A stretch of 25,448 bases of DNA from Candidatus Bathyarchaeota archaeon (GCA_029907045.1 JARYMR010000009.1:1-25448), one strand, 5' to 3'. Shown: positions 14,445 to 23,410, counted from the stretch's first letter. Notes: generated by a model not told the origin, from the sequence alone. Program-made: numbers and translations.

Positions 14445-16757
14445 ATGAAAACTGATGTGGGCTTAATTAAAAACCTTGAACTTTCTATTGGCAGAATAAT
14501 CGAGGAAGCATGGACTGAAGTTATGGGGCCAACACCATTTCCATCATTAACAGCCTTAAGAGAATGGGACATGAAACTCCTTCAGCGTTACAAGCCATTT
14601 TACATGCCCTTCTGCGACGTTTGCTGTCTCTGCACTTTTGGAAAATGCGACTTAACTGGAAACAAACGTGGAGCATGCGGAATAAACATGTCAGCCCAGC
14701 AATCGCGAATTGTGCTTTTGGCTTGTTGTATAGGAGCAGCAACACACATTGGGCATGCCCGCCACTTGGTTGAACATTTAATTGAAAAGTATGGCAGCAA
14801 CTATCCCTTAGACGTTGGCGGACTAAACGTTGAAGTTGAAACTCCCGTAACCCGCCTTGTTTGTGGAATAAAACCACAAACCCTCGGCGACCTTGAAGAA
14901 GTTTTGGATTACCTTGAAACACAAGTCACTCACCTCTTATCTGTTACGCACACGGGACAAGAGGGAAGCAACATTGATTTTGAGTCAAAAGTTTTTCACG
15001 CTGGAATGGTTGACCAGGTTGGAATGGAAGTTGCAGACATCGCCCAAATCGCAGTTTATGGCTTTCCAAAGGCAGACCCAAACGCTCCTTTAGTGGATTT
15101 AGGTTTTGGAACAGTAAACGTGCAAAAACCAGTAATCTTGTGTATTGGACATAATGTGGTTCCTTCTGTGGGAATAATTGATTACATGAAAGAGAATGGG
15201 CTTGACGGCGAAATCGAGGTTTGCGGACTTTGCTGCACAGCCCACGACACAACAAGATATTATAAACGTGGAAAAATTATAGGCCCCATTTCGTGGCAGT
15301 TACGCTTCATAAGAAGCGGCGTTTCAGATGTTGTTGTTTTGGATGAGCAGTGTATTAGGGCGGATGCCCTTTACGAAGCTGAAAAGGTTAAGGCACCGGT
15401 AATAGTTGCTTCTGAAAAGAATTGTATGGGCTTGCCAAACCGCACCAACGACCCAGCTGACGCCGTAGTTGAAGATTTAGTGAGTGGAAAAACTCTTGGC
15501 GTATTAATCCTTGACCCAGAAAAGGTTGGAGAGGTTGCTGTAAAAGTCGCATTGAAAGTTGCTCCGTTAAGGAAGAAGTTTAAAGCAATTCCAGAAGCGG
15601 ATGAGGTTATTCAAAGGGCAAAGGAATGCAGACAATGCAATGAGTGCAGAAGAGCTTGCCCCCAAGACCTACCCATTCCAGAAGCCATGAAAGCAGCTGC
15701 AGAAGGAAACTTAACACTGTTTACGGATTTATACGAGTTTTGTGTTGGCTGTGGACGCTGCGAAGAAGCATGCCCAGTTGGCTTACAAATTCACAGTTTC
15801 ATCGTGAAGGCTGGAGAGAAAAAGCTGAAAGAAGAAACCTACAAAATAAGGGCTGGCAGGGGCGCCATTCAAGATGTTGAAATAAGGAATGTTGGAAGCC
15901 CCATAGTGCTCGGCGAAATTCCAGGAGTAGTCGCTGTTGTGGGTTGTGCCAACTATCCTAAGGGCGGAGTGGAAGTGGCTGAAATATGCCGTGAATTCGC
16001 CAACAGACGCTACATAGTTGTAACTTCTGGATGCGCAGCCATGTCAGCTGGTATGTATAGAGACGAGGAAGGAAAAACATCTTATGAGGCGTTTACAGGC
16101 GAATTTGCTGCTGGCGGAATCGTCAACGTTGGCTCTTGCGTTTCCAACTCTCACATTGCAGGCGCTGCAATAAAAATTGCAAGCATATTCGCCAAAAGGA
16201 ACTTAAGGGCTAATTACGAAGAAATAGCAGATTACATATTAAACCGTGTGGGCGCTGTGGGCGTGGCATGGGGTGCAATGTCACAGAAAGCAGCTTCAAT
16301 TGCGAGTGGCTTCTGGCGTTTGGGCGTTCCAGTGATTGTTGGTCCTCATGGCACAAAATATAGACGAATGCTTCTGGGAAGAGCAGACCGCGAAGAAGAC
16401 TGGTATGTTTATGACGCACGCTCGGGCGAACGAGTGTATGTTGGTCCAGCGCCTGAGCATTTGTTTTATGCTGCTGAAACTAAGGAGGAAGCCATGGTTA
16501 TGATTGCCAAGCTTTGTATGCGTCCAAATGATACTACTAAGGGTAGAGCAATAAAATTGACGCATTACATTGATTTGCATAAAAGGTTGTTTGGAACCAT
16601 GCCTAAGGATGTTCACTTGTTTGTGCGCAATTTAGGCGACATACCAATAACAATGAAGGATGAAATAGTGAAGATTCTTGAGGAGAAGGGGTGGAAGGAA
16701 ACCGTTATTCCAGACCCAACCCTTCTTCCAAGACTAATCAGAAAGAGGAAGGAGTGA
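14445..16757 (+). CDS. cdhA: CO dehydrogenase/acetyl-CoA synthase alpha subunit (CODH component)
   Basis: About 770 residues. This is the nickel CO dehydrogenase of the archaeal CODH/ACS complex, interconverting CO and CO2. Near the N-terminus GPTPFPS precedes a cysteine cluster (CDVCCLCTFGKCD, residues ~57-69, then GACG) for the D/B-type Fe-S clusters. Two ferredoxin-type motifs, CRQCNECRRACP and CVGCGRCEEACP (from ~395 and ~433), mark the archaeal alpha subunit. C-cluster ligand segments include HTGQEGS, GLCCTAHD, EKNCMGLPN, VGCANYPKG, TSGCAAMSAG and GSCVSNSH. I place the start at the ATG at 14445. The open frame reaches an ATG at 14367, but those 26 residues look unlike the family. It ends 7 nt before cdhB. 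Confidence 0.96.
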   Translation: MKTDVGLIKNLELSIGRIIEEAWTEVMGPTPFPSLTALREWDMKLLQRYKPFYMPFCDVCCLCTFGKCDLTGNKRGACGINMSAQQSRIVLLACCIGAATHIGHARHLVEHLIEKYGSNYPLDVGGLNVEVETPVTRLVCGIKPQTLGDLEEVLDYLETQVTHLLSVTHTGQEGSNIDFESKVFHAGMVDQVGMEVADIAQIAVYGFPKADPNAPLVDLGFGTVNVQKPVILCIGHNVVPSVGIIDYMKENGLDGEIEVCGLCCTAHDTTRYYKRGKIIGPISWQLRFIRSGVSDVVVLDEQCIRADALYEAEKVKAPVIVASEKNCMGLPNRTNDPADAVVEDLVSGKTLGVLILDPEKVGEVAVKVALKVAPLRKKFKAIPEADEVIQRAKECRQCNECRRACPQDLPIPEAMKAAAEGNLTLFTDLYEFCVGCGRCEEACPVGLQIHSFIVKAGEKKLKEETYKIRAGRGAIQDVEIRNVGSPIVLGEIPGVVAVVGCANYPKGGVEVAEICREFANRRYIVVTSGCAAMSAGMYRDEEGKTSYEAFTGEFAAGGIVNVGSCVSNSHIAGAAIKIASIFAKRNLRANYEEIADYILNRVGAVGVAWGAMSQKAASIASGFWRLGVPVIVGPHGTKYRRMLLGRADREEDWYVYDARSGERVYVGPAPEHLFYAAETKEEAMVMIAKLCMRPNDTTKGRAIKLTHYIDLHKRLFGTMPKDVHLFVRNLGDIPITMKDEIVKILEEKGWKETVIPDPTLLPRLIRKRKE

Positions 16758-16764
16758 ATGGCGC

Positions 16765-17307
16765 ATGGCAACAGCTGAACCTTGGCAAACAGCAGAAATT
16801 CCAGGACCAAAAAAGGCTTTAGTCATCACAAAGGCTGAGGTAGCAGCTGCAATGATAAAAAGGGCGAAACGTCCAATTTTAATTGTTGGGCATAAGGCTG
16901 CAGAAATAGCTTTTGAAGACAAAAAACTGATAGATTATACTATTGAAATGGCGAAAAGAGCAAACATTCCAGTAGTAGCCACAGCCCACATGGTGAACGA
17001 ATTTTTAAAAAGAGGTTATCAGCCAGCAGATTGGATGCCCGCCGTGGATATTGGAAACAGACTGACAGACGCTGCGTGGAAAGGTCTTGACGGTAAAGGG
17101 CAGTATGATTTAGCCCTGTTTGTGGGACTTCCGTATTATATGAAGTGGACAATCCTTTCTGGACTGAAACATTTCGCTCCAAACCTAAAAACCATAAGTT
17201 TGGATAATTATTATCAGCCTCATGCAAGCTGGTCTTTCCCAAACATGCCAATTAAGGATTGGATGGAGAATCTTAAGGTTATAATTGAAAAAGTTGGAGG
17301 AGAATAA
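16765..17307 (+). CDS. cdhB: CO dehydrogenase/acetyl-CoA synthase epsilon subunit
   Basis: 180 residues, the size of the archaeal epsilon subunit, which binds CdhA in an alpha2-epsilon2 complex. The family shows as IPGPKKALVITKAEVAAAMI at the N-terminus, RPILIVGHKAAEI (Rossmann-like strand and loop), ALFVGLPYYMKWTILSGLKH, and the C-terminal ISLDNYYQPHASWSFPN. It binds no metal that can be seen. Its role is thought to be stabilising the complex and possibly flavin-linked electron exchange. It lies 7 nt after cdhA and its stop abuts the cdhC start. The sequence ggaggag in its last codons is the ribosome-binding site for cdhC. Confidence 0.95.
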   Translation: MATAEPWQTAEIPGPKKALVITKAEVAAAMIKRAKRPILIVGHKAAEIAFEDKKLIDYTIEMAKRANIPVVATAHMVNEFLKRGYQPADWMPAVDIGNRLTDAAWKGLDGKGQYDLALFVGLPYYMKWTILSGLKHFAPNLKTISLDNYYQPHASWSFPNMPIKDWMENLKVIIEKVGGE

Positions 17308-18717
17308 ATGTCAATGTTTAAGGACATACCAGTCGATGTTGGCGTAATCTACGAAGGCGAAAGAATTCGCAAAGAAGACATGTACGTAGAACTCGGAGGA
17401 CCAAAAGTTAAAGAAAAATTCGAACTTGCCAGAGTGAAAAAGCCAGAAGAAATTGAAGACGAAAAAATAACCATTATCGGACCAGACCTAAAAAATATGG
17501 AAGAAGGAAAAACCTACCCCTTCGGCATCCTCATAGAAGTTGCTGGACCAACCCTTGAACCAGAACTGGAAGGCGTGATAGAAAGGCGCATCCACGCCTA
17601 CTGCAACTACATTGAAGGCTTCATGCACCTAAACCAGCGCTATGACATTTGGCTTAGGCTTAACAAGAAATCCTTCCAGAAAGGCTTAAACTCCTTCCAA
17701 TATATTGGAAAAGTTTTGCATAGGCTTTTCAAGAGCGAACTACCCATAATAGAAAAGATTCAGGTAACATTCATAACAGACCCAGAAAAAGTGAAAGAAC
17801 TCTACAATGAAGCCCTACAAATTTATGAGGCAAGAGATGCCAGAGCTAGGGGACTAAAAGACGAGGAAGTTGACAAATTTTACGGATGCATCTTATGCCA
17901 ATCATTCGCTCCAACCCATGTCTGCGTAATCACACCACAGCGATATTCAAATTGTGGAGCCATAAGCTGGTTTGACGCACGGGCTTCAGCGAACATAGAC
18001 CCGAAAGGCCCAGTTTTCACAATGGAAAAGGGCGAGCTGTTAGACCCAGTTAAGGGAGAGTTTTCAGGCGTTAACGAAGCCGTAAAAAAGAAGTCTTTGG
18101 GAGAAATTTCAAGGGTTTGGCTTTACACAGCCTTTGGTTATCCGCATACTTCATGCGGTTGTTTTGAGGCTGTAGCCTTCTACATTCCAGAGGTCGATGG
18201 TTTTGGCATAATTCACAGAGGCTACAGAGATATAGCCGTAAACGGGTTAGGCTTCTCGACGCTGGCGGATTCAACAGCTGGAGGACGCCAAGTTGACGGA
18301 TTCCACGGAATATCCATCGAATACATGCGTTCTCCAAAGTTTTTGCAAGCAGATGGAGGGTGGGACCGAGTGGTTTGGCTGCCAAAAGAAGTGAAGGAAA
18401 GGGTGAAAGACTTCATCCCAGCGGAACTTCTTGACAAGGTTGCCACGGAGGAAGAAGCAAAAACCATAGATGAACTCAAAACTTTTCTGAAAGAGCGTAA
18501 CCGCCCAGTTGTGGAAAGATGGAAAGAAGAAATTGCGGCAGTTGAAGAAGCAGCGCCAGCCGAAGCCAAGGAAGAGGCGGCTCCAATGCCAGTTGTTACA
18601 GCAAGCACTCTGCCAATAACTGCTGGAGGTTTCAAAATAATATTGAAAGATGCGAAAATCTACGCCAAAAAAGTCATCGTTCGTTCCATGAAAAGCGAAA
18701 AAACAGAGAAAAGGTGA
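17308..18717 (+). CDS. cdhC: Acetyl-CoA synthase beta subunit (A-cluster)
   Basis: 469 residues. It joins a methyl group, CO and CoA to acetyl-CoA at the Ni-Ni-[4Fe-4S] A-cluster. The ligand region is clear: YGCILCQSFAPTHVC, then NCGAISWFDARAS, and HTSCGCFEAV, whose CGC binds the distal nickel. As in other archaea, the N-terminal CODH-binding domain of the bacterial enzyme is absent. Near the C-terminus an Ala/Glu/Pro-rich linker (about residues 408-430) precedes a short conserved tail (ITAGGFKIILKDAKI). The start ATG at 17308 has ggaggag upstream. The stop overlaps the cdhD start (GTGA). Confidence 0.97.
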   Translation: MSMFKDIPVDVGVIYEGERIRKEDMYVELGGPKVKEKFELARVKKPEEIEDEKITIIGPDLKNMEEGKTYPFGILIEVAGPTLEPELEGVIERRIHAYCNYIEGFMHLNQRYDIWLRLNKKSFQKGLNSFQYIGKVLHRLFKSELPIIEKIQVTFITDPEKVKELYNEALQIYEARDARARGLKDEEVDKFYGCILCQSFAPTHVCVITPQRYSNCGAISWFDARASANIDPKGPVFTMEKGELLDPVKGEFSGVNEAVKKKSLGEISRVWLYTAFGYPHTSCGCFEAVAFYIPEVDGFGIIHRGYRDIAVNGLGFSTLADSTAGGRQVDGFHGISIEYMRSPKFLQADGGWDRVVWLPKEVKERVKDFIPAELLDKVATEEEAKTIDELKTFLKERNRPVVERWKEEIAAVEEAAPAEAKEEAAPMPVVTASTLPITAGGFKIILKDAKIYAKKVIVRSMKSEKTEKR

Positions 18718-19940
18718 AAACTTTGCCCAAAAAAGAGAAAGAAGAAGCTTTAGGAATAAAGCTGAGTCCACGCTTAATAGAGCTTCTTGCAAAGCTTCAA
18801 GAAATTGAGCTTGAAGATTTTGAAATGAGCGTTGGCGATTTAGAAATTTGGATACAACCCGGCGCTATAGCAGCCCCAGCGGTTGCACCGCCAAAAATTG
18901 CTCCACCAGTAAAAGCTAAGCCAACAGAAATAATTGAAACAGAATTCATACCACCCATCGAAACCTATCCGGGCAAGGTTGTTGAAGTTAAGCTTGGAGC
19001 CACAAAAAGTGAAGGCGGAACCCGTGGAAAATCCATAATCATAGGAGGCGAAACAACACCAGCCTTCTACACCTTTGAAAGACCAACACCGCATCCGCCG
19101 GTCATCGCTGTGGATGTTTTTGACATGAAAGTTCCATTACCAAAAGCTGTGAAGATGCACGTGAAAGACGTTATGGAAGACCCGCCGGCTTGGGCTGAGT
19201 TGGCTGTTGAAAAGTTTGGGGCAGACCTCTTAACTGTGCATTTGATAAGCATAGACCCCCTTATTAAAGACGCTTCGCCAAAAGAAGCCGTTAAAACCAT
19301 AGAAGAGGTTGCCCAAGCCGTGGACGTGCCCCTCATAATTGGCGGTTGCGGAGACCCTGTGAAGGATGCTGATGTTTTTGAGGCTGTTGCTGAAACTTTC
19401 GCTGGAGAAAGATTCCTCATAAGCTCCATAACCAGAGACATGGATGTGGAAAGGTGCGCAAAATTCGTAAAAAAATATGGGCATGTGGCATTATCCTTCA
19501 CCCCCATGGACTTGAACCTTGCAAGAGAGCTTAACCGTCGACTTTATGATTTTCTGCCAAAAGAAGACATAGTTATGGATTTGACAACTGCAGCCCTCGG
19601 CTATGGTCTTGATTATGCGTTTACTAATATGGAGAGGGCTAGGCTTGCAGCGTTAATGGGAGATCCAGAATTAGCCCATCCCATGTCTTCTGGAACAACA
19701 AATGCTTGGGCTGCAAGAGAGGCATGGTTGGAAATGGCTCCAGAATGGGAACCAAGAGAGTTAAGAGGTCCTCTATGGGAGGTTACTACTGCTTTGACGT
19801 TGTTGCTTACTGGTGTTGATTTGTTTATGATGATGCATCCAGCCGCCGTAAAAACCATAAAAGACGTGATAAATCAGCTGTTGAGCGGTGGTTCTGGGAA
19901 TGCTGAAAGGCTTTTTGAATGGGTTTCAATGAAAATTTAA
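18714..19940 (+). CDS. cdhD: Corrinoid iron-sulfur protein, small (delta) subunit
   Basis: 408 residues. With CdhE it forms the corrinoid Fe-S protein that carries the methyl group between the pterin carrier and the A-cluster. It has an N-terminal region with a Pro/Ala-rich linker (residues ~47-65, APAVAPPKIAPPVKAKP), then the TIM-barrel delta domain: GGETTPAFYTFERP, VMEDPPAWAELAVEKFGADL, PLIIGGCGDPVKD, DLTTAALGYGLDYAFTNMER. The GTG start at 18714 overlaps the cdhC stop as GTGA, and the in-frame TTG nine bases on is an alternative. This is the pattern of translational coupling. Confidence 0.95.
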   Translation: MKTLPKKEKEEALGIKLSPRLIELLAKLQEIELEDFEMSVGDLEIWIQPGAIAAPAVAPPKIAPPVKAKPTEIIETEFIPPIETYPGKVVEVKLGATKSEGGTRGKSIIIGGETTPAFYTFERPTPHPPVIAVDVFDMKVPLPKAVKMHVKDVMEDPPAWAELAVEKFGADLLTVHLISIDPLIKDASPKEAVKTIEEVAQAVDVPLIIGGCGDPVKDADVFEAVAETFAGERFLISSITRDMDVERCAKFVKKYGHVALSFTPMDLNLARELNRRLYDFLPKEDIVMDLTTAALGYGLDYAFTNMERARLAALMGDPELAHPMSSGTTNAWAAREAWLEMAPEWEPRELRGPLWEVTTALTLLLTGVDLFMMMHPAAVKTIKDVINQLLSGGSGNAERLFEWVSMKI

Positions 19941-19960
19941 GTTTTGGAACTGGTGAGCGT

Positions 19961-21403
19961 ATGAGTGAGAGGGAAATTAAGGGGAAAGTTGGCGTAAAAG
20001 AGCTAAGCCCAATAGACGTTTACAAGCTTCTTCCAAAAACAAACTGTAAGGAATGCGGCGAAGAAAACTGCATGGCCTTCGCAACAAAAGTCGTAAACCG
20101 AGAAATAGCAGTTGAAAAGTGTCCGCCGCTTTTAACGAAAGATTATGAAAAGGCTTACAAGCAATTGAAGGAAATGCTGAAGCCAGCCATAAAAGAAGTT
20201 GTCGTAGGCGCTGGAGACAAAGCCATAAAAATCGGCGGAAAACTTGTCATGTACCGCCATGAATTCACATACTTCAACCCCACAGCAATAGCAATAGACG
20301 TAACAGATGAAATGAGTGAAGAAGAAATTTTAGATAGAATTAAGCGGACTGAAAATTTCAGCTTCGAATACATTGGACAAAAATTAAAACTTGACATGAT
20401 TGCCATCCGCTCAACATCCAACAACCCAGAAAAATTTAAGGCAACCGTTAAAAAAGTGGCTGAAAACACACGCTTACCATTAATATTATGCTCATTAAAC
20501 CCAAAAGTTCTCGAAGCAGGATTAACAGCTATTCCAAAATCAAAACCACTCTTGTATGCCGCAACAAAAGAGAACTGGAAGGATATGGCTGAACTCGCCC
20601 TCGCATATGAGTGTCCTCTAACGGTTTTTGCGCCAAACAATTTGAAACTTCTAAAGTCATTAACGAAAACATTGCTCGATTATGGAGTTGAAGACTTGGT
20701 TTTAGACCCTGGCACATTTTTAAGCGAGGGCTTAGCAGACACGCTTAACAATTTCGTTATGATTCGGAGGGCAGCATGCAAGAGAGGCGAAGAACTTTTA
20801 GGTTTTCCATTAATTGGCGTTCCCATGATTGCTTGGATGGAAAAGGGCGAAGCACCAGAGGAAATTGCGAAATGGAGGGAAGCCTATTTGGCGGCTATGC
20901 TCATTGTCCGCTACGCAGACATTATAATAATCCATAATGTGGATGGATGGGCGCTCTTGCCGCCCGTAATACTGCGCCAAAACATTTACACAGACCCACG
21001 CAAGCCAGTGGCTGTAGAACCAGGCTTGAAAGTTTTTGGAACTCCAGACGAAAACTCGCCAGTGATGTTCACAACAAACTTCGCCTTAACCTACTATACA
21101 GTAGCTTCAGACATTGAAAATGCAAAAATAAGCACGTATTTGCTTGTGGTGGACACGGAAGGAATAGCCGTAGACAGCGCCGTGGCCGGAAGAAAACTAA
21201 CAGCAGAAAAAGTAGCCGAAGCCATAAAAACTTCAGGAATAGAAAACAAGGTTAAACATAAAAAACTAATAATTCCAGGAAAGGCAGCCCGCCTAAGCGG
21301 AGAAATCGAAGAACTAAGCGGATGGCAAGTCTTGGTCGGACCACGCGACTCATCAGACATACCAAAATTCCTACAAGAAAAATGGCAAACAAGCCAAACC
21401 TAA
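19961..21403 (+). CDS. cdhE: Corrinoid iron-sulfur protein, large (gamma) subunit
   Basis: 480 residues. The N-terminal [4Fe-4S] domain is KTNCKECGEENCMAFATKVV with the fourth cysteine in VEKCPPLL; this cluster reactivates oxidised cobalt. A TIM barrel follows (AIAIDVTDEMSEEEI, MIAIRSTSNNPEKF, DLVLDPGTF). The C-terminal corrinoid-binding domain (LLVVDTEGIAVDSAVAGRKL, then LIIPGKAARLSGEIEELSGW) completes the archaeal gamma subunit. I start it at the ATG at 19961, preceded by ggtgag. A longer frame to 19919 would overlap cdhD and adds nothing conserved. It is the last gene of the cluster. No mtr or mcr genes and no terminal pterin enzymes follow. Confidence 0.96.
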   Translation: MSEREIKGKVGVKELSPIDVYKLLPKTNCKECGEENCMAFATKVVNREIAVEKCPPLLTKDYEKAYKQLKEMLKPAIKEVVVGAGDKAIKIGGKLVMYRHEFTYFNPTAIAIDVTDEMSEEEILDRIKRTENFSFEYIGQKLKLDMIAIRSTSNNPEKFKATVKKVAENTRLPLILCSLNPKVLEAGLTAIPKSKPLLYAATKENWKDMAELALAYECPLTVFAPNNLKLLKSLTKTLLDYGVEDLVLDPGTFLSEGLADTLNNFVMIRRAACKRGEELLGFPLIGVPMIAWMEKGEAPEEIAKWREAYLAAMLIVRYADIIIIHNVDGWALLPPVILRQNIYTDPRKPVAVEPGLKVFGTPDENSPVMFTTNFALTYYTVASDIENAKISTYLLVVDTEGIAVDSAVAGRKLTAEKVAEAIKTSGIENKVKHKKLIIPGKAARLSGEIEELSGWQVLVGPRDSSDIPKFLQEKWQTSQT

Positions 21404-21415
21404 CAATCTATAATT

Positions 21416-22342
21416 TTAGAGGACCAGTTGGATTATTATCAAGACTATAATAATTATTGGTAGCATTTTCAGTGCTTTCTTGTTGAATTTTTGAGCTTCT
21501 TCTGTTTTCTTTGCATCTACAAGTTTCATGATGTAAACGGATGCTGAAAGATTGTAGAGAAAAATCGCGTATATGGCAAGCATCATTCTGTCAGCCAAAG
21601 TCAAATAACCCACGGGAGGTATGCCGCTTAGTAGTGCTAAATGAAAAGCTGTTGCAGACATGAGGGTTGTGACACCTAAGCCTATTCTTTGGGCAAAGTT
21701 TTGAGGCGATATGACGAAGGCAAGCAAAGATATAGTAGTTATAACAACAACAGGCAAAACACTTTTGATAAAAGACGAAATTACAGGACGCTTCAAAGTG
21801 ATGCTAAAAACAAATCTAGAATATGCTTCATCGCCGTATGAATGCTCTGTTACGCTTACCTCGAAATCTCCAATCTCCCAACCTGCAACATTAACAGTGT
21901 CATCGACATTCGATGTTGGGTCCGCCTCAAAGGATAAATACGAAGCGTTAAGGTTCTTATGCTCCAATTCTACAGTGAGCGTATGTGTTTCAAATGGATA
22001 GTGTGAAAAATCAAAAGTTTTTATGAAATCTCCCCTGACGCGATATTCCAGATAACCGTACTCCTCATCGGAGTAGATCTCGTATTTTGTAGGATAACCA
22101 TTAACAAACTCGAACTCTTTTACATCTTCTAAGCCTATCTCAGAAAAATTGAACCTAAACCAGAGATAGAAATCTAATCGATAACTACTCGCTGCTAAAT
22201 CAATTTTTTCAACATTTACAAGCCATACTCCAACCCTAACACTTGCAGGATTACCCGACGAATTCACAGTTCTTACATTACACATTAAAATTGGAAAAAG
22301 GGCTAGCGCCACCAACAATAAGAGTATTCGCCGACTTTTCAT
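21416..22342 (-). CDS. Pentameric ligand-gated ion channel homologue (Cys-loop receptor superfamily)
   Basis: 308 residues from the ATG at 22342, chosen because aggtgga precedes it and a signal peptide follows at once (KSRRILLLLVALALFPILM). An extracellular beta-sandwich comes next: VRVGVWLVNVEKIDL and YRLDFYLWFRF (loop patterns shared with GLIC and ELIC), then FDFSHYPFETHTLTVELEH, the position of the Cys-loop, without cysteines as in other prokaryotic members. Four membrane segments close it: M1 (SVLPVVVITTISLLAFVI), M2 (RIGLGVTTLMSATAFHLALL), M3 (MMLAIYAIFLYNLSASVYIM) and a C-terminal M4 (LPIIIIVLIIIQLVL). The pore segment aligns with GABA/glycine-receptor M2 from R0'; position -1' is Gln, not Glu. 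It converges on cdhE with 12 nt between stops. Ligand and ion are unknown. Confidence 0.88.
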   Translation of the reverse strand: MKSRRILLLLVALALFPILMCNVRTVNSSGNPASVRVGVWLVNVEKIDLAASSYRLDFYLWFRFNFSEIGLEDVKEFEFVNGYPTKYEIYSDEEYGYLEYRVRGDFIKTFDFSHYPFETHTLTVELEHKNLNASYLSFEADPTSNVDDTVNVAGWEIGDFEVSVTEHSYGDEAYSRFVFSITLKRPVISSFIKSVLPVVVITTISLLAFVISPQNFAQRIGLGVTTLMSATAFHLALLSGIPPVGYLTLADRMMLAIYAIFLYNLSASVYIMKLVDAKKTEEAQKFNKKALKMLPIIIIVLIIIQLVL

Positions 22343-22394
22343 ACCATTCCACCTTTGGGATGACAAGCATGTTCTACTCATAACCAAGTTTATC

Positions 22395-22403
22395 ATATAA
22401 AAA
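22395..22403 (-). promoter_or_regulatory. TATA box of the ion-channel gene
   Basis: On the minus strand tttttatat lies about 55 nt upstream of the channel ATG, predicting a leader of about 30 nt that contains the Shine-Dalgarno sequence. The rest of the 285-base gap 22343-22627 shows nothing I can name. Confidence 0.45.
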
Positions 22404-22627
22404 TTTCGAGCGGTATGCAACCTAACATACGTCTATCGTTTACCCTGCAAAAATCAAGTTTTGGGCAATATAACTTCTGTTAGTCGCTGTTAATGGAAAG
22501 CATGTATATTTAGCACACACTGCCACCCGCAAAATTGATATAGCCTAACTCAAAAAAGCTACAAACCAAAAAACATAACAATAAAATGAATGATAAGTAT
22601 ACTTTAAACCACATGGGTTGTTGACTC

Positions 22628-23278
22628 TTGGAAGCCTACAAGCTTAGGGTTTATGGAAGAGTGCAAAGAGTAGGATTTAGAAGACAAATCTTAGATTTAG
22701 CTCAAGAACTAAAATTGAGTGGACACGCCAAAAACTTACCCGACGGTTCCATTGAAATATTCATCCAAGGCGAAAAGGAACAACTTACAAAATTCCTACA
22801 AATGCTTCAGCAACCGCTTCCACCAGCAAAGGTGACAGAAATTAAAAGCGAAGAAGCTACAGTAAACCCTGAAATAAAACAGTTTAGGCTTGTTTATGGA
22901 GAATTGGGCGAAGAGCTTCAAGAAGGATTCGGAGCAATGCAAACCATATTTGCAGAATACTGGGAAGATTTTAAGGATTATAGAGGCGAATTTAAGAATT
23001 ACAAAAGCGAATTTAAGGACTACAGACAAGAGTTCAGAGATTATAGACAGGAATTTTGGGATTATAGACAAGAGTTCAGAGACTACCGAGAAGAGTTTAG
23101 AGATTTCGTAAAAAGGACAGAAGAAAACTTCAAGCTCATCTCAAACAAATATGGCGAAATATCAGAAAAAATGACAGTCATACTTGAAACCCTCATTAAA
23201 GAGTCTAGGGAAACTAGAGAAATGCTTAACGAAACCATGAAAATGTTAAAAGAAGCTTTGGAAAAACTTGGAAAATAG
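22628..23278 (+). CDS. Acylphosphatase domain fused to a heptad-repeat coiled coil
   Basis: 216 residues. Residues 1-90 are an acylphosphatase (hydrolysis of acyl phosphates). The phosphate loop GRVQRVGFR holds the catalytic arginine R18, and KNLPDGS holds the catalytic asparagine N36. The usual GRVQGVGFR glycine is arginine (R14). Residues ~91-216 have no acylphosphatase counterpart. From F115 there are seven consecutive 7-residue units of the form F-(K/R/W)-D-Y-R-(Q/E)-E, then a longer charged helix (residues ~150-216). The start is a TTG at 22628 directly before the first strand of the fold. The tail should form a long helix or coiled coil, suggesting oligomerisation or attachment. No neighbour points to a pathway. 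Confidence 0.82.
   Translation: MEAYKLRVYGRVQRVGFRRQILDLAQELKLSGHAKNLPDGSIEIFIQGEKEQLTKFLQMLQQPLPPAKVTEIKSEEATVNPEIKQFRLVYGELGEELQEGFGAMQTIFAEYWEDFKDYRGEFKNYKSEFKDYRQEFRDYRQEFWDYRQEFRDYREEFRDFVKRTEENFKLISNKYGEISEKMTVILETLIKESRETREMLNETMKMLKEALEKLGK
22970..23116 (+). repeat. Seven tandem 21-bp units inside the acylphosphatase fusion gene
   Basis: Units start at 22970, 22991, 23012, 23033, 23054, 23075 and 23096, in phase with codons. They encode variants of FRDYRQE. Units 3-6 are nearly identical in DNA (agacaagagttcagaga occurs twice), indicating recent internal duplication. Outer units have diverged more. Confidence 0.85.
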
Positions 23279-23410
23279 CCAAAATCTAGAGGGGAGTATC
23301 CATTTTAGCAGTCCTTCCGCTTACAAAATTGACTTCACTTCACAACAGAATCTCTAGAGGGTAGAGGGAGGTCACCTTACCTTTGGTTTGGGCTCCATTT
23401 TCCCAATTGT

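Noticed and set aside
19919..19960. Longer N-terminus for cdhE overlapping cdhD
   Set aside because: The ATG at 19961 has a ribosome-binding sequence and gives the normal family start. The upstream residues are not conserved.
22343..22420. Longer N-terminus for the ion-channel protein (26 extra residues)
   Set aside because: The ATG at 22342 has aggtgga before it and is followed at once by a signal peptide. An extension would bury the signal and overlap the predicted promoter.
23279..23410. Two copies of tctagagg as a possible operator or short repeat
   Set aside because: They are only eight bases long, not symmetrically placed with respect to a promoter, and expected at this frequency by chance.
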